Positions 19,491 through 30,430 of a DNA stretch of 64,000 nt are shown here, piece by piece. The position numbers and the translations under genes were made by a program. The first letter of the stretch is position 1, and each line of letters begins with the position of its first letter. The stretch is from Closterium sp. Naga37s-1 (lineage: Eukaryota; Streptophyta; Zygnematophyceae; Desmidiales; Closteriaceae): NCBI GenBank assembly GCA_947471745.1, contig CANJKZ010000180.1, positions 268,001-332,000 on the forward strand, read 5' to 3'. The notes beneath the pieces were generated by a model. It did no database searches and was not told where the DNA came from. It worked only from the letters and a program-made list of their open reading frames with translations.

Positions 19491-19710
19491 AGTAGGTTTT
19501 TCAAGTATGGTTGACTTTGCATGTTCCCCTAATGAACATTGTGAGACCACCTTGACCATCACAAGTTTAGCCCTACAAATCGACACAGTCGACAAGGAAC
19601 AAAGGTCGAAAAGCAATGCAATGCACACATCTGTCAAATCATCCAAAACAGGAACAAGACAAATATCTGTCGAAACATGTAGAAACCCCCACATAGTGCA
19701 CCCGCCTATA

Positions 19711-20305
19711 CTACTCCCCTGGCCCGCTTGTCCCCGCCCCGCTAGCATCCTCCTCGCCTTGCTTCGCCTTGCTCTTTTCTTCCAGCATGGCCAGGCTCCC
19801 ATAGCCCGCGTCCTCCAGCAAACGAGCAGCATATCAACAGCTGCACCATTGCATACAGACCTGAGCTGCCACGCGCACCATCTGCAACAGGGTGGCGTTA
19901 CTGGAGCCGAGGTCTTCGACAGCCGACGAATAAAGCAGATCGGGCCAATGCTTGGCCGGGACCGTCGTGCCCACGTGCAAAAGTACAGACACAAGCGCGG
20001 CCATGGCAGCTGCACTAGCCAGGTTCGCCATCTCCGGGCCGTAGAGGGCTGCGTTTGCGGCAGCTAGGGCTTCTTTCTGAATAGCTTCCCTGGGCATCTT
20101 CCTGCATGCCGCCCACAAGCTTGCCACAGCTGCTGCAACGGACATCATGTGCGGCGTCGCTTGCATTTTCTGCGGTACTGGATAAATCTGGTTCCCGTGC
20201 TTGTGGCCAAGCGTCGCAACCTTCCCAATAGTCGCGCACATAGAAATTCCCCAGTTGGTTCCTGCTCTCTCTTCCGTCCTGGCCGTCGCCAGCAGCGACA
20301 GAAAA
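19711..20305 (-). CDS. 3' exon of the convergent minus-strand gene
   Basis: After acceptor GATGTGCAG it reads FLSLLATARTEERAGTNWG, HKHGNQIYPVPQKMQ, an Ala-rich helical stretch (EALAAANAALYGPEMANLAS) and SSAVEDLGSSNATLLQMV. A UGA at 19834 interrupts the frame; it then continues YAARLLEDAGYGSLAMLEEK to UAG at 19711. The family is unknown. It could be the C-terminal region of the protease-containing protein or a separate product. Confidence 0.4.
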
Positions 20306-20330
20306 CTGCACATCGAAACATATGCGTATG

Positions 20331-20935
20331 TCAGACAAAACGACTTTGACAAAACCGATACACGACTTCCACAGTAAAACGAAACGACTTCGACAGAACT
20401 CGCTCATCTAAACGACACTGCCCTTGTTCTTGCGCCACGCTCCACACTCCGGTCGGCAAACTAGCGGCGACATCGAGATACTCCTTCCAATCCTTTGCAT
20501 CATCCGCCGTGAACCCCTCGTACTTCTCGAGTTTTATGTCGGGGAAGTAAACGCGCCAGCAGATGGCCGTACATAACTTTTGGTCCTCCACCGTTTCAAA
20601 ATTGCCCAGGAACCGCTTCCTCCCGCCTACGGTCTGCTCGGAAACGGGCCTCCCCTTCCGCAGCCACATGCCCGGGCCTTTGAAAGAAGCTATGGTATCC
20701 CTCGTCTTGCCTTGGGCGTCCGGCGGAGGAGGTGGGGCGTAGCCGAGCACCGTGGCCTTTTTTGCCTTCTCCTGTCGACCAGCAACGACGGTAGACGCCT
20801 TCTCGACAGGAGCTTGGCCAAGGAGGCTGCCCAGCTCCACCACGTCACTTCTCTCTGTAGCCTCTGCAGCACGCTTCGTCGACTTCCTCACTGCATGCCT
20901 TTTCTTCGACGCAGAAGGGGAGGCGCATGGACCAG
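20331..20935 (-). CDS. C-terminal region of the minus-strand gene, frame-shifted
   Basis: Reads GPCASPSASKKRHAVRKSTK, then GSLLGQAPVEKAS, GRKRFLGNFETVEDQKLCTA and YFPDIKLEKYEGFTADDAKD. It follows the frame of 20936-22195 after a 1-base shift near 20935, in a G/C-rich stretch. I do not recognise the domain. The Trp/Tyr-containing block looks folded, unlike the low-complexity part before it. Confidence 0.4.
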
Positions 20936-22195
20936 GAGGAGGGGAACCCGGTTCGCTAAGCGGACGCCACCTAGGACGGGAGCAGCGACAGGAGCAACGG
21001 GAGGGGTAGAGGAAGACACCCTCTTTCCCACAAGCTCGACAGGACGACCAATAATACCAAGCTGCGCAGCTGAGTCGGCCATTGTCTTCAACAGCAACCG
21101 GGCAGCGACGACGTCCTGGCTGGGAGCACCCCATGTCTCCCCCGCTCCTTTCCCCATAGCGCCGCCAGACGGGGTAGGGGCACCTCGCTTTCCCACGGCT
21201 CCTTTCCCGGCCGAGGCGACGAACTCGATTGGGGCACCACTTTTCTCCCCCGCAACCACTCCTTTCCCACCCTTTTTCCCGAGGCCCTGCAGCATGTAAC
21301 GCAGCGGAGCAAACGCATCAGGTGGAGGCTTCGGAGCCGCTTCGGAGGTCTTCGCATGTGGCGAGTGTTCGAGTACGATGACCTCCTGGTCCTCGCCGGA
21401 CTTGGCGACGGGATGACGGGCACGCGGCAGTGGGGATGCTACCAGGCTGCCGACATGTCCTCCCACTGACAAAGAAGGGGGAACCGAGCACTCATGAACT
21501 CGAGGCTCAACCCCGCTGCAAACATCAGCCGCCCCCTCCTGACGCGACCTCGTCGACGGGCCCGCCGAGCCCCGAAACCCTCTCGCCACCGCTTCTGTGA
21601 GGACTTCCAACCTGCCAGCTTCAGCTTCTTCATACCCTTTTCTCACAATGTCCTTCAACTCCTTCATGCTCTCTGGCGGGAGGGTCGAGTAGAATAAGTC
21701 CTCCTTGACGGCTTTCTCAATACCCTTCATGACAGAATCAACTAACCGCTCCTCGACCTGCTTCAGCTGCTTCTCGACGGCGTCCTCGCTAGCTTTTGTA
21801 ATGGCATCTGCCAGCCCCTCGATGATTTTCCCGCTCATCTCGTCGACCTTCGTGCGCGCCTCTTCCAACAGCTTCCTCTCCTCCGCGATGCCTTTTACAG
21901 CGTCGGCGCACTGCTTCAGCGTGCTCTTCGACGACTCCGAAAACATATTCCAGCTCATCCGAAAATCCGCTGCAAGCTTGTTGAAAACACCGGCTTGCTC
22001 ACTGTGCTTTGCAAAAACGTCGGCGACGAGCTTCTTCTGCGACGCCTCGACCTCTGCGACCCTCTCCAGTAGCTCGACGAGATGGCCTCCGGATGAAATG
22101 GCCGACGTCGATTGTCCCACCGTCGAAGGGCGCCCGGTCGAAGGGCACGCCTGTCCGCTGCCACCGGCCGTGCGGTGTCTTCTTGTTACGGCGAC
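20936..22195 (-). CDS. Coiled-coil segment continuing the protease gene after a UAG
   Basis: Same frame as the segment ending at 22196, with only a UAG between. Contains VGQSTSAISSGGHLVELLER, EERKLLEEARTKVDEMSGKI and KQLKQVEERLVDSVMKGIEK, a long amphipathic coiled coil, then Gly/Ala/Pro-rich linker sequence. It may be joined to the upstream part by readthrough or be lost through the nonsense codon. Confidence 0.45.
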
Positions 22196-22963
22196 CTATC
22201 GCTTCTCTCCTCGATGACCCTCCTGCGCAGCCTCCCCACCCTCCTGCTCCTGCCCTCTCGCCCCACCCTCCTGCGCAGCCGCCACGCCCTCCTGATGCTG
22301 CCCTCCTGCCCCACCCTCCTGCGTAGCTGCCACACCCTCCTGCTGCTGCACTCCTACCCCACCCTCCTGCGCAGCCGCTCCGCCCTCCTGCTCCTTGACA
22401 GCCCCATTGTCCCCCGTCACCTGTTGCTCGATATGCTCCACCTGCTCGTCCACCTGCTCCCCGAGCACCACTCCTTGCTCCTCTGTATGCTCTGTCCCAC
22501 CTAGATGTTCCCTTTCTCCTTTGCCCTCGCCGTCGTGCTCGACCGAGGCATCGTTCGAGCTCGAGTCGGAGCTTGATTCCGAGCTCGAGCCCTCGTTCTC
22601 ATTCGCATCGCCGCCCGGGCCGCTCACCCCGTGCTGAGCTTGCTTCGAGGTATCCTCCTCGATCTCCTCCTCCTCGTATTCATACTCAACCACGACGCGT
22701 GGCGTCCCCTCACCTCCTCCCTCGTGTTCGTCACCCCCTCCTACTTCTACTCTCTCCGCCACCTCGCCCATATTTTTCCAAAACAGCTTGACCATGAACG
22801 ACGGAAGCATTTGGGGGCCAGGGCCCGTTCTCCCGAGACTCACGAGCGCGCCCTCCCGAGGCGTAATAATGAAATTGTCCCAGTTTGATAGAATCCTTCG
22901 CACTCTGTGCACGACACAAGCTCCCGCGCCGGGTTCATTGGGGCTCAACAGGGGCGTTGTCGT
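22196..22963 (-). CDS. C48-like protease gene, exon 5: Cys block and acidic tail
   Basis: Follows acceptor GTCATAG in phase 0. SPNEPGAGACVVHRVRRIL resembles the Q/N…C-G-V…R block of Ulp1/adenain (C48) proteases, with the putative nucleophile Cys at about residue 226. PSFMVKLFWKNMGEVAERVE follows. The rest is acidic and low complexity, with about four 17-residue repeats rich in Q-E-G-G-A before the UAG at 22196-22198. Confidence 0.5.
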   Translation of the reverse strand, partial: TTTPLLSPNEPGAGACVVHRVRRILSNWDNFIITPREGALVSLGRTGPGPQMLPSFMVKLFWKNMGEVAERVEVGGGDEHEGGGEGTPRVVVEYEYEEEEIEEDTSKQAQHGVSGPGGDANENEGSSSESSSDSSSNDASVEHDGEGKGEREHLGGTEHTEEQGVVLGEQVDEQVEHIEQQVTGDNGAVKEQEGGAAAQEGGVGVQQQEGVAATQEGGAGGQHQEGVAAAQEGGARGQEQEGGEAAQEGHRGEKR

Positions 22964-23040
22964 CTATGACGGGTAGAAAACACACGTAAGCGACAAAACA
23001 CATGCTCGACGAAAACAATGGGGGTCTAAGGTGGGCTTAC

Positions 23041-23164
23041 CAGTTTATCGAAACTAGTGATCATGTGCAAACGCCGGTCGATGTCGTCCAGCACCCCCTG
23101 CTCGTGCTCGATCACAACCCACTGGGTCATCGCGTACTCGGCACGAAGTTGCTTCTTCATCCAA
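23041..23164 (-). CDS. C48-like protease gene, exon 4
   Basis: Acceptor GCGTTGCAG, donor CTG|GTAAGC. Reads WMKKQLRAEYAMTQWVVIEH then EQGVLDDIDRRLHMITSFDK. The phases on both sides agree with neighbouring exons. It forms the stretch between the Asp block and the Cys block. Confidence 0.6.
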
Positions 23165-23240
23165 CTGCAACGCAACGGATAGGAGAGTAAGATTGTCGAG
23201 AACGGCAAGTCGACAGCAGGGTGGCAAATCGGTCACTCAC

Positions 23241-23408
23241 ACGAGAACTTCATGCGCCAGCGAAGATTGGTGGTTCACCGCGGGAAACTTGTCTTTCAAA
23301 TCGAAGTGCATCATTCGAGTTCGACAGCCACGGTGCCTCGGAACCAGCAGATCGTCGGGCCGCGATACCGCAAACAGGCTCGAGTGGGAGAACGGTGCCA
23401 AAATCAGG
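23241..23408 (-). CDS. C48-like protease gene, exon 3: His and Asp blocks
   Basis: Acceptor CTGCATGCAG, donor CGT|GTGAGT. LILAPFSHSSLFAVS fits the 'P-x-x-x-x-H-W/F-x-L' His block. RMMHFDLKDKFPAVNH fits the 'hydrophobic-x-Y/F-D-S-L' Asp block, followed by a helix (SSLAHEVLVWMKKQL) as in Ulp1-type proteases. Putative catalytic H121 and D149. The His-Asp spacing is longer than in yeast Ulp1, so an insertion is assumed. Confidence 0.55.
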
Positions 23409-23491
23409 CTGCATGCAGAGCGAATGCACGTGAGCACGTGTTTAGGGCTAAACACGGAGCACGCAAGGCGACGGGAGAGTGTCGAACTCAC

Positions 23492-23659
23492 GAGGTCCGC
23501 AGCACAATGAGAACCACTTGCTTGCCGAGCAGGCCGTCGACGTGCTCATTCGCAAAAGCGATCGGTGTGGGACGCGCCATCTCTTCATGCGCACGCGTCG
23601 AAGTCACGCTCGACAGCTTGGCGAGCTGCTCGACGGACAGCAGCTCAGTTGAAAACAGG
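23492..23659 (-). CDS. C48-like protease gene, exon 2
   Basis: Acceptor TCAGTGCAG, donor CTC|GTGAGT, 168 bases. Reads LFSTELLSVEQLAKLSSV then ANEHVDGLLGKQVVLIVLRT. It fits the strand leading into the His block. Confidence 0.6.
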
Positions 23660-23732
23660 CTGCACTGAAAGCTAAGGCACTGTCAGCAACGGGAAAACAT
23701 AGCAAACCGAAAATGCTCGACAGGAAACGTAC

Positions 23733-23902
23733 ACAACGCCCGCGTTGAGCATCCTCTCGTCGAACTCCATCCTCGGCGCCTTGCTAAGGTCATTCAACTG
23801 GTCTTCTAACACCTCCACTTCGATCCCGCCTGCGGTTAAAATTAGGCCACGGCGAACCGTCGGCTCGTTCACGACGGGTAGGGAGGCGGGGCCCGTAGCC
23901 AT
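23733..23902 (-). CDS. C48-like protease gene, exon 1
   Basis: ATG at 23902 starts MATGPASLPVVNEPTVRRG. GGIEVEVLEDQLNDLSKAP and MEFDERMLNAGVV follow. ML-N-A-G-V-V sits where Ulp1 proteins have the W-L-N-D-x-x-I motif. It ends GGCGTTGT|GTACGT, phase 2. All five exons (170, 168, 168, 124, 768 bases) join in phase, which is strong evidence of a real spliced gene, whatever its family. Confidence 0.6.
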
Positions 23903-24239
23903 GGCAGGCCTAGCAGTAGGGAGGGCGGGAGCGCAGGAAAGTTGGGAACTAGGGAGTAGGAAGGGGGAAGAAAAACTCAGAGAAAACAGCAACAAAATTA
24001 GAACGCTCTCAAGGTTTAGCTGGTTGCCATCCCCCCCATTGAGACAGACTCGGGTGCAAGGGCGACGAGGCAGGGCGCGTTCCGCGACGGCGGGAGGAGG
24101 AGCTGTTCGCAGTGGGCGACGGGGCCCTATTGGCCTCGACGTGAAACTTGTTGGTTGCATGAGGTGGGGCGCCTTGCATGCAGCTGAAAGGCCCCTTTCA
24201 AGGAGCGGGAGGGGGCGTTCGACACGTCACCAGGGTCGA

Positions 24240-25600
24240 GCGCCAAACGAAACGGGCCCATTGAGGGCGAGAGTGGTGCAGTGCGGCGTAGATGGGCGTC
24301 GCTTCCGTCTGCTCGCGAAATTTCGTGGACGGGTTCCGTCGGCGAGGCGACGCAAGGCGAGGGTTCCGTGGGTTACCAGACGGAACCCGTCTACGAACTG
24401 AGGGTGGGGTTGGGTTCGGTTGGGGGGGACCACTGCCAGCTCGAGGGCGCCGGTCGCTGGCGTCATGTGCAGCTGGCGCCAGCTGGGGGTCCCCGTTTTC
24501 AGGTTGGGGGGGGGGGGGGGGGGGGGGGGTCGGCTCCCGCCCCTCGCGTGCGCCCCTAGGCGATTGCGGGAAAATGGAAATCCCTGGAGGGAAATCCTGC
24601 AGGGGCGAAGGGGGGTTTCTCGAGGGATTCGGCCGACAGCTTCCCGAAGCAATTGTTCGGAATCGATAGTGATCGATAGATTGGGTCAGATCGGACCTCC
24701 TGGCGACACTCACGACAAATAACTTACCTATTTACATTTCGCTTAACTCGTAGCTACAGTATAATTGTGCAATGCAAAGCCATGCACACTACAAAAGAGA
24801 GCTAGGACGTAATCGCCTAGTATTATGGAAAATCGTCGAGTTTCGCTAAGACTAGTGCGGAAGGAACGTGGCACCAGCGAGGAAAAGTCAACGATGGTAC
24901 TAAATAATTCTGCGAAATTAACTCACCAGATCGCTCGGCGCACAGAAAATCGTGGATTGAAAGATTGAGCGAGGATTGCTCTAAAGTGCCAAAACAGGTA
25001 CAACGTGAGCGAGGGCATGAGCGAACATGTATAGCGAACAAGTAAAACGGTAATGCGGTGCACGCGAGCTATCTAATGCGATGATGGCAACGAGGTTTGG
25101 GCTAGTCTCGAAGCATAGGCCGACTTAGCCAAATCTAACAGTGCGTTGTTCCGTACATGTTACTCTCGCAGTGGCGAGCACCGTTAAGGCTGAGACGGGC
25201 GAAGAATGGTCGAGCGTTAAACGTGTTATGATAGTGTGTGGTAAGGCCTCTGATAAGTTCCCCTATTCTACCCCCCTCCACAAGAAGCTCCTCCTCTAAG
25301 TGAGAACGTGCAAATCGCCGAATCACTGGGTTCGTAAGTACACTGGAGGACGTGGTTGTTTTCGATGTTGCCAAAGGGCACCCAGCTGTCTTCTGTGGGC
25401 GTGCAATCCTTCTACTGGACGAGGAATTCAACACTCCGAGATCCCTGGGGGTGGCTAATCCGATGGCTCAGATTTTTTGGGTTCGACAATGGGCTTCGAT
25501 GCTGGGCGCGTCTTTGACGATGGTCGGTGCCGTGGCAATGGGCTGATTGTCGGGATGTAAAGGCGCAACTGGCTACCGTGGGCTGACATACCAGACTACG
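24240..25600. other. No recognisable gene
   Basis: Contains the 19-bp inverted repeat at 24319-24399 (two arms differing at one base), a poly-G run of about 22 at 24507-24528 and otherwise unremarkable sequence. Confidence 0.55.
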
Positions 25601-26353
25601 GGAACAAGAGATGAGAGGTGACGGGCGTGATCATGTGGCTGGTCTAAAACAGGCCACATTATTGCGGTCGTAATCTTGGCACGATGGCCAGGCGAAGGTT
25701 CTGGGTGTCAAGCAGCACAAAGTTTCCTGACTGGTACGTTACGATGCGGTGGTGGCGATCGGCATTTCTTTTAGCGATGATGTTGGGTTTTTTTTTTTTT
25801 TTTTTTTTTTTTTCGCATCTGCTGCGAGGGTCTTGGGATCTTGCAAAATCTCGGTGAACTGTTGCGTGCGTGGTGTCTGGTTGGACGGGTTTGGCATCAT
25901 GGCCACGATAAGATTCTACCCGTAACTCATCTAAAACGGTGACTGATGCGTCATTCTTGACGTGTCGTTGTTTTACTCGAACTCAATCAACGATAGTTGA
26001 TGCTCCCGTGCTGGGGGGTCGTCACACTTAGCGCGAATCAGCTTCTCCATGGTCTAATTTGTTCGTTTTGTCTGTCAGTCGGTCTTAAAGTGGTAGGATG
26101 AGCTGAACTCCAGGTATGTCCCAAACTGATCCCAAAGGATTTTCCAGAAGTTGCTGGTGAACTTCGTGTATCTCTCACCGATGATGATGGCTGCTATCCC
26201 GTGAAGTCGAACGACGGTTATGATGAACAGGCGAGCGGTTTCTTCGGCTAAGATGGACTTCTTGCATGCAGCAAATGAGCCATCTTCATCAACCTGTCGC
26301 GCGTCATCACTACCAGGGCTCGTTGATAACCCCGTGACGAAATCCATGGTCAC
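25600..26353 (-). pseudogene. Ty3/Gypsy integrase remnant
   Basis: The minus-strand frame 26353-26075 reads MDFVTGLSTSPGSDDARQVD, RLHGIAAIIIGERYTKFTS and FWKILWDQFGTYLEFSSSYH. This is the Gypsy integrase core from the 'DF-I-x-G-L' block to the 'S-S-A-Y-H-P-x-T-D' block. It continues with stops (TD-stop-QTKRTN-stop-TMEKLIR) towards 25820, where a T-rich homopolymer (about 30 T, 25786-25815) interrupts it. Clearly dead: several stops, lost HP, lost conserved Asp-Arg-Asp. No LTRs were found. Confidence 0.75.
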
Positions 26354-26394
26354 CTGCTGCCATGCTCATTCTGGTGGTGGTATCGGCTGCAGCT

Positions 26395-26943
26395 GATCGG
26401 AGATTTGGCCCCACCCTCGCTTGAGCGAAGCCAACGTTGTTGACCGACGTGCAAGGTGTGCAGCCAGCTACACTTTGTGGTTGGCGCCGACTTCGGCGGT
26501 TAGCCAACTTCGGAGAAGCCGGCCACTGAAAAGCCGACTTCAGCGAACGGCGAAGCCGACTGTTGGTCGACACTGATTTGGAGGGGCAAGTCGGCTTGGG
26601 CAAAGCCGGCTTGATTAGCCGACTTTGACGGTTAGCTGACTTCAGTGAAGTCGACCACAGCAAAGCCGACTTTGGCTAAGCTGGCCATGGCGTAGGCCGA
26701 CGTAGTGAAGTCGGTGGCTGACGAAAGTGTTTATCGACATGACGCCGACTTGCAGGCGCCGATCTATGGGAAGTCGGCGGCCTCCTGTCGTCGACCGAGC
26801 AACCTGGCCGACAAAGTTTTTTGGGGGCTCGCGGACGTCGTCCACGTGATTTTGGCAAAGCCGGCCCTCATGGCAACATCACGTGCCCACGAGGTCGACG
26901 TGGCACATCTGGCGCAACTGTCGGCACGTGGCCGACTTGGGAC
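26395..26943. repeat. LTR-like sequence related to the copia-2 LTR
   Basis: GGCCCCACCCTCGCTTGAGC at its left end and GCGCAACTGTCGGCACGTGG near its right end also occur in the copia-2 LTR that follows. Many short GCCGACTT(C)GG units lie between. It is probably a diverged solo LTR or an LTR tandem. Confidence 0.5.
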
Positions 26944-27886
26944 ATAGGAATTGGGTGTTGGCCCCGCCCTTGCTTGGGCAAAGCCGACTTTGTGGTCAGG
27001 TTCGCGGGAGGCGTGGCTGACCGCCCTGTAGAGGTCGGCGCATGCAGGTCGACGGAGTTGGTCGACCTGCGGAGTTGGTCGACCTGTAGCCGTCGACGAG
27101 ACTCGGCGGCCTATTTCAACAGGGAGGTCGACGAAGGTGGTCATCGACCTATGCGCAAGACTTTCGAGGGGCCATCGAAGATGGGAGTTTGACGGTAGCA
27201 ACTGACCGAGTTGGTCGACGGAGGGATCCGTCGACCCAGGTGTTCTTTGACAGAGTGATGATCGACGAGGGAGGTCGTCGACCAGGGTGCTGGTTGGTCG
27301 ACCCGGTCGACCGAGTAACCTCTTTGACGGGATTCTGCGGAGGCACGCGAGGCTCTTCGAGGTGCGATGGCGAAGGCGAGGTCGGGTTGGTACCCCAAGG
27401 TTGACATGGCTCTTCAAGCGCAACTGTCGGCACGTGGTCGGCTGGGACCTGCGCGACGGTGTACAACGTGCTCGACCGTCGCCGTGCACCTTCGATGTGG
27501 TTGTGCACCTGAGCTACTTTCACCTGCGGATGTAACAGTGGCACACCGCTCTGCTGCAGCGTTGGCAGACTTCCTTGGTGCAGCGTTGGCAAGCCGCCGA
27601 CTTGCTTTGTTGGTAGGTCTCCTCTCTGCAATGCTGTCGCGGTTCCTCTATGCAACGCTGGCAGATGTCAACCTTTCTGGGCTGGTGGTCGACCAGCTTG
27701 TCTGCAGGGTTGCTAGGTTTCTGATGTAGTCATTCTTACCATTGCTTGTCCAACCATTGTGAAACTCTTGCCAACTTTCACCGTGAATGCACAAGTGTTA
27801 GAGAATGCTAAGGAACGTTGCGATCACTTACACAACCCGTGCCTTCCCCCGTAGTCCAGATTCGTTGTGAAGTGACTCTCTGCGTG
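26944..27886 (+). repeat. copia-2 5' LTR (limits approximate)
   Basis: Shares long stretches with 45812-46452: GGAATTGGGTGTTGGCCCCG, the GTCGACGGAGTTGGTCGACC region and GACATGGCTCTTCA. It is followed by the primer-binding site at 27887. Confidence 0.75.
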
Positions 27887-27904
27887 GTGCGGTGAGCGTG
27901 GACG
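27887..27904 (+). other. Primer-binding site of copia-2
   Basis: TGGTGCGGTGAGCGTGGA, identical to 6231-6248 in copia-1 although the elements are otherwise well diverged. Confidence 0.65.
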
Positions 27905-27985
27905 GCCCTGCAAGGAACCTTCAGATTCGTAGTCGATTGCTCACTTACCTAAGTTGTTTGTAGGCCGGCAGCCGTCTAAGTCGCC

Positions 27986-29215
27986 ATGGTAGGCCAAGAG
28001 GCCATAGCAAGCGTAGCGGATATCCTGCAGGCGAGTGAGATTGATGCGAGGAGATGCTACGAAGCTGGCGAGTTTGGGCTGGTGCTCCCCTTGGAGGTGG
28101 TCCTCCTGGGTATGCGTACGCAGTGGGTGTCAGAACACCCTTTCCGACCTGTTTCTCCTCGACCGGTGCGAAACGAAGGCGGCGTCGACGAGGAGGTCGA
28201 CGGCGGTGACCAAGTCGGCAGCAGCGAGGGCACAAGGAAGAGAGGAGTGATCAGGTCCACCGACATCGACGTCGCCGGGTCGCAGGCACGTATGCAATGG
28301 TCGACGGTGGCCGCAGGCAACTCGCGTGTCGACGTCGACGAACGACGACGCTCTCCACAGCGAAGCAGTGGGAGGCCCACGTCGACAACGCATGTGACGG
28401 TGGGCGGGATCGCGCCGGCGTACGACTACTTCAAGTTTTCGCCGGACAAGATTCCCGTGCCTGCGCCACTGCAAGGTCGACAGGACCTCATTACGTGGAG
28501 GGAGTCTATCGAGCCGCAGCTAGAGATTGCCTGGCTGAAGGGCTTCGCCGACGGCGATGTGCCTACGCCGGACGAGGACGATGTCGAGCTGCGGGCGGAA
28601 TTCCGCGCTGCTCATCTGCTGACCTTCATGGTCATCTCGAGGTGCTGCTCGCCGATGGTGCAGATAGCGCTGAAGCCGTGCCAAACTCAAATGGACGCTG
28701 GCCACCAGGCGTGGCAGTTCATCCTGTCGATGTACTAGGCGATGGACGACTATACATTGGTCAGTTGGAGGAGCAGCTGGCTCACCTCAGGATGAGCGAG
28801 CAGGAGTCAGCAACCGTCTACTGCAACCGTGCTCGACGAATCCTCGTCGACATGCGGATGGCAGGAGTCGACTACTCGGCAGCGTCCTATATCACGCACG
28901 TCGTCAAGGGCTTGCAAAGCAGCTACAACCTCATGCGCTGGATGATGTCAATGCCTTACATGAGGGAGTCGCTCGACGAGGATACTCTCAGCAGCCACAT
29001 CATCAAGGATGAGGCAATGCAGGAGGCAGAACGGCCCACGGAGCTCCTTTTGCAGGCGAACTACGCTGCCCTATCGAAGCAGAGTCGTCAACAGGGGCAG
29101 CGCAGGATGCCGAGCGGAGCTCGGATGTCGATGAAGGACGTCGACCAGGCAAAATCGACGCGGGACAAGCGTCGCGGAGGTGGTGGTCGACGGCGGGAGT
29201 GCTGAGTCAGCGGCG
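27986..29215 (+). pseudogene. copia-2 gag
   Basis: The frame 27986-28738 reads MVGQEAIASVADILQASEID, then AYDYFKFSPDKIPVPAPLQG and IEPQLEIAWLKGFADG, collinear with copia-1 Gag. A UAG at 28736, at the place of an ATG codon in copia-1, and a 2-base loss shortly after shift the frame. It resumes YIGQLEEQLAHLRMSEQESA and SAASYITHVVKGLQSSYNL to about 29215. The zinc knuckle is not clearly recognisable. Confidence 0.8.
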
Positions 29216-29420
29216 ACCCCGACCACCTCTCCTTCGAGTGTCCTGACCGCGACGACTCTGACGACGCCGACCACAAGGGAGGCCGCGGGAGGTTGACCAG
29301 CGATCGTCAGAGTCAGGATGAGAGGCCGCGCTAGGAGAAGCAGGCGTCGAAGAAGTTGTCGTCGACGAAGGACGTCGACTCTTCCAGAGGCAAGGGTCAA
29401 GGCGATGGGGAGGCGTCGTG

Positions 29421-29564
29421 TGTCAGAACTAGCAGTAGAAAGTAAGAATGAAGAAAGGAGGAGGTTCACTAGCAAGCAGTTGAGTACATATAGGAAACCC
29501 TAGATTGGGCTGTACTCGCTATAGAGTACCCCACTGCAGGCTAGACAAATACAACATTCTGACA
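29421..29564 (-). repeat. TRIM-like element LTR (left, 3' LTR)
   Basis: TGTCAGAACT…TTCTGACA. Same sequence as 30754-30897. Confidence 0.95.
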
Positions 29565-30194
29565 CACCCCCATAGCCAAAGTGGGGTGTAATCAGCACAA
29601 TGAGCAGGTATAGCAGGAGTTCACAATAAGAAGCAAAGATAGAGGTAATCACAGCGGGCAAGTGAGGAGGAGGAGGGACTGTGAGAGGAGAGAAGATGAG
29701 AGACGACGGCTGAAGCTGCAGACACACGGGCAATAGGAGCTGCTGGCACAGTGGCTACCGGGACAGTGCGCCCCGGACTACTGGAGTAACTGGCTCACGG
29801 GCTACGACGAGCTACAGGAGCAACGGACCCTCGGGCGACAGGCGCAGCAGACTCTCTGGGCTACCAGGACAGTGCGCCCCGGACTACAGGTGCTGCGGAC
29901 GACAAGACAGCAGCCTCCGCTCAACCTCCTCCAACTGTCCCACACACCCCCCACACACCCACTGCTTCACTCCTAACTCCACTTGCACGTCACCCCCCTA
30001 GTACCACTCCTTCGGCTCCCACACACCCACCCCCCTCAGCGGCAGCTGCAGCACTGGGAGACGGAGGAGGAGGAGGAGTAGGGGACGACGCACAGAAACT
30101 GCACCCCCATACCCCCCACCCCCAAACCCTAATTCAGGAGAACGGGCAGCAGCAGGGGTGGGGCGCCGTCAGAAGCACGGGGGACAGCGGGCAG

Positions 30195-30430
30195 CGCAGG
30201 GGCAGAGAAAACAGGGCGCCCACGGGCCTGGCGCAGCCCGTACGAATCGCGTGCGGGCGTCCCGAGGCGCGCCCTGGCCTGGCGCAGTCCGTACGGGCCG
30301 CGCGTGGGCCTGGCGCTGCCCGTACGGGCCGCGCGCGGGCCTGGCGCAGCCCGTACGGGCCGCGCACGGGCCTGGCGCAGCCCGTACGGGCCGCGCGCAG
30401 GCTGTACGGGCCGCGCGCGGGCCCTACGCA
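30195..30430. repeat. GC-rich tandem array in the TRIM-like leader
   Basis: About eight degenerate units of roughly 28-30 bp built on GGCCTGGCGCAGCCCGTACG + GGCCGCGC. Confidence 0.85.

Larger units (their letters stand above)
15600..24300. mobile_element. Crypton-like element with two convergent spliced genes (limits approximate)
   Basis: The plus strand carries a tyrosine-recombinase gene of Crypton/Ndc10 type (16289-19490). The minus strand carries a C48-protease-like gene (23902 down to about 19711). Both have GTCGA/CTCGAC-rich codon use unlike the host genes and are flanked by retroelement-rich DNA. The ends are not defined. A near-perfect 19-bp inverted repeat (GACGGGTTCCGTC core) at 24319-24339/24380-24399 lies close to the right side. 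Coupling of the two genes is inferred from position and composition. Confidence 0.5.
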
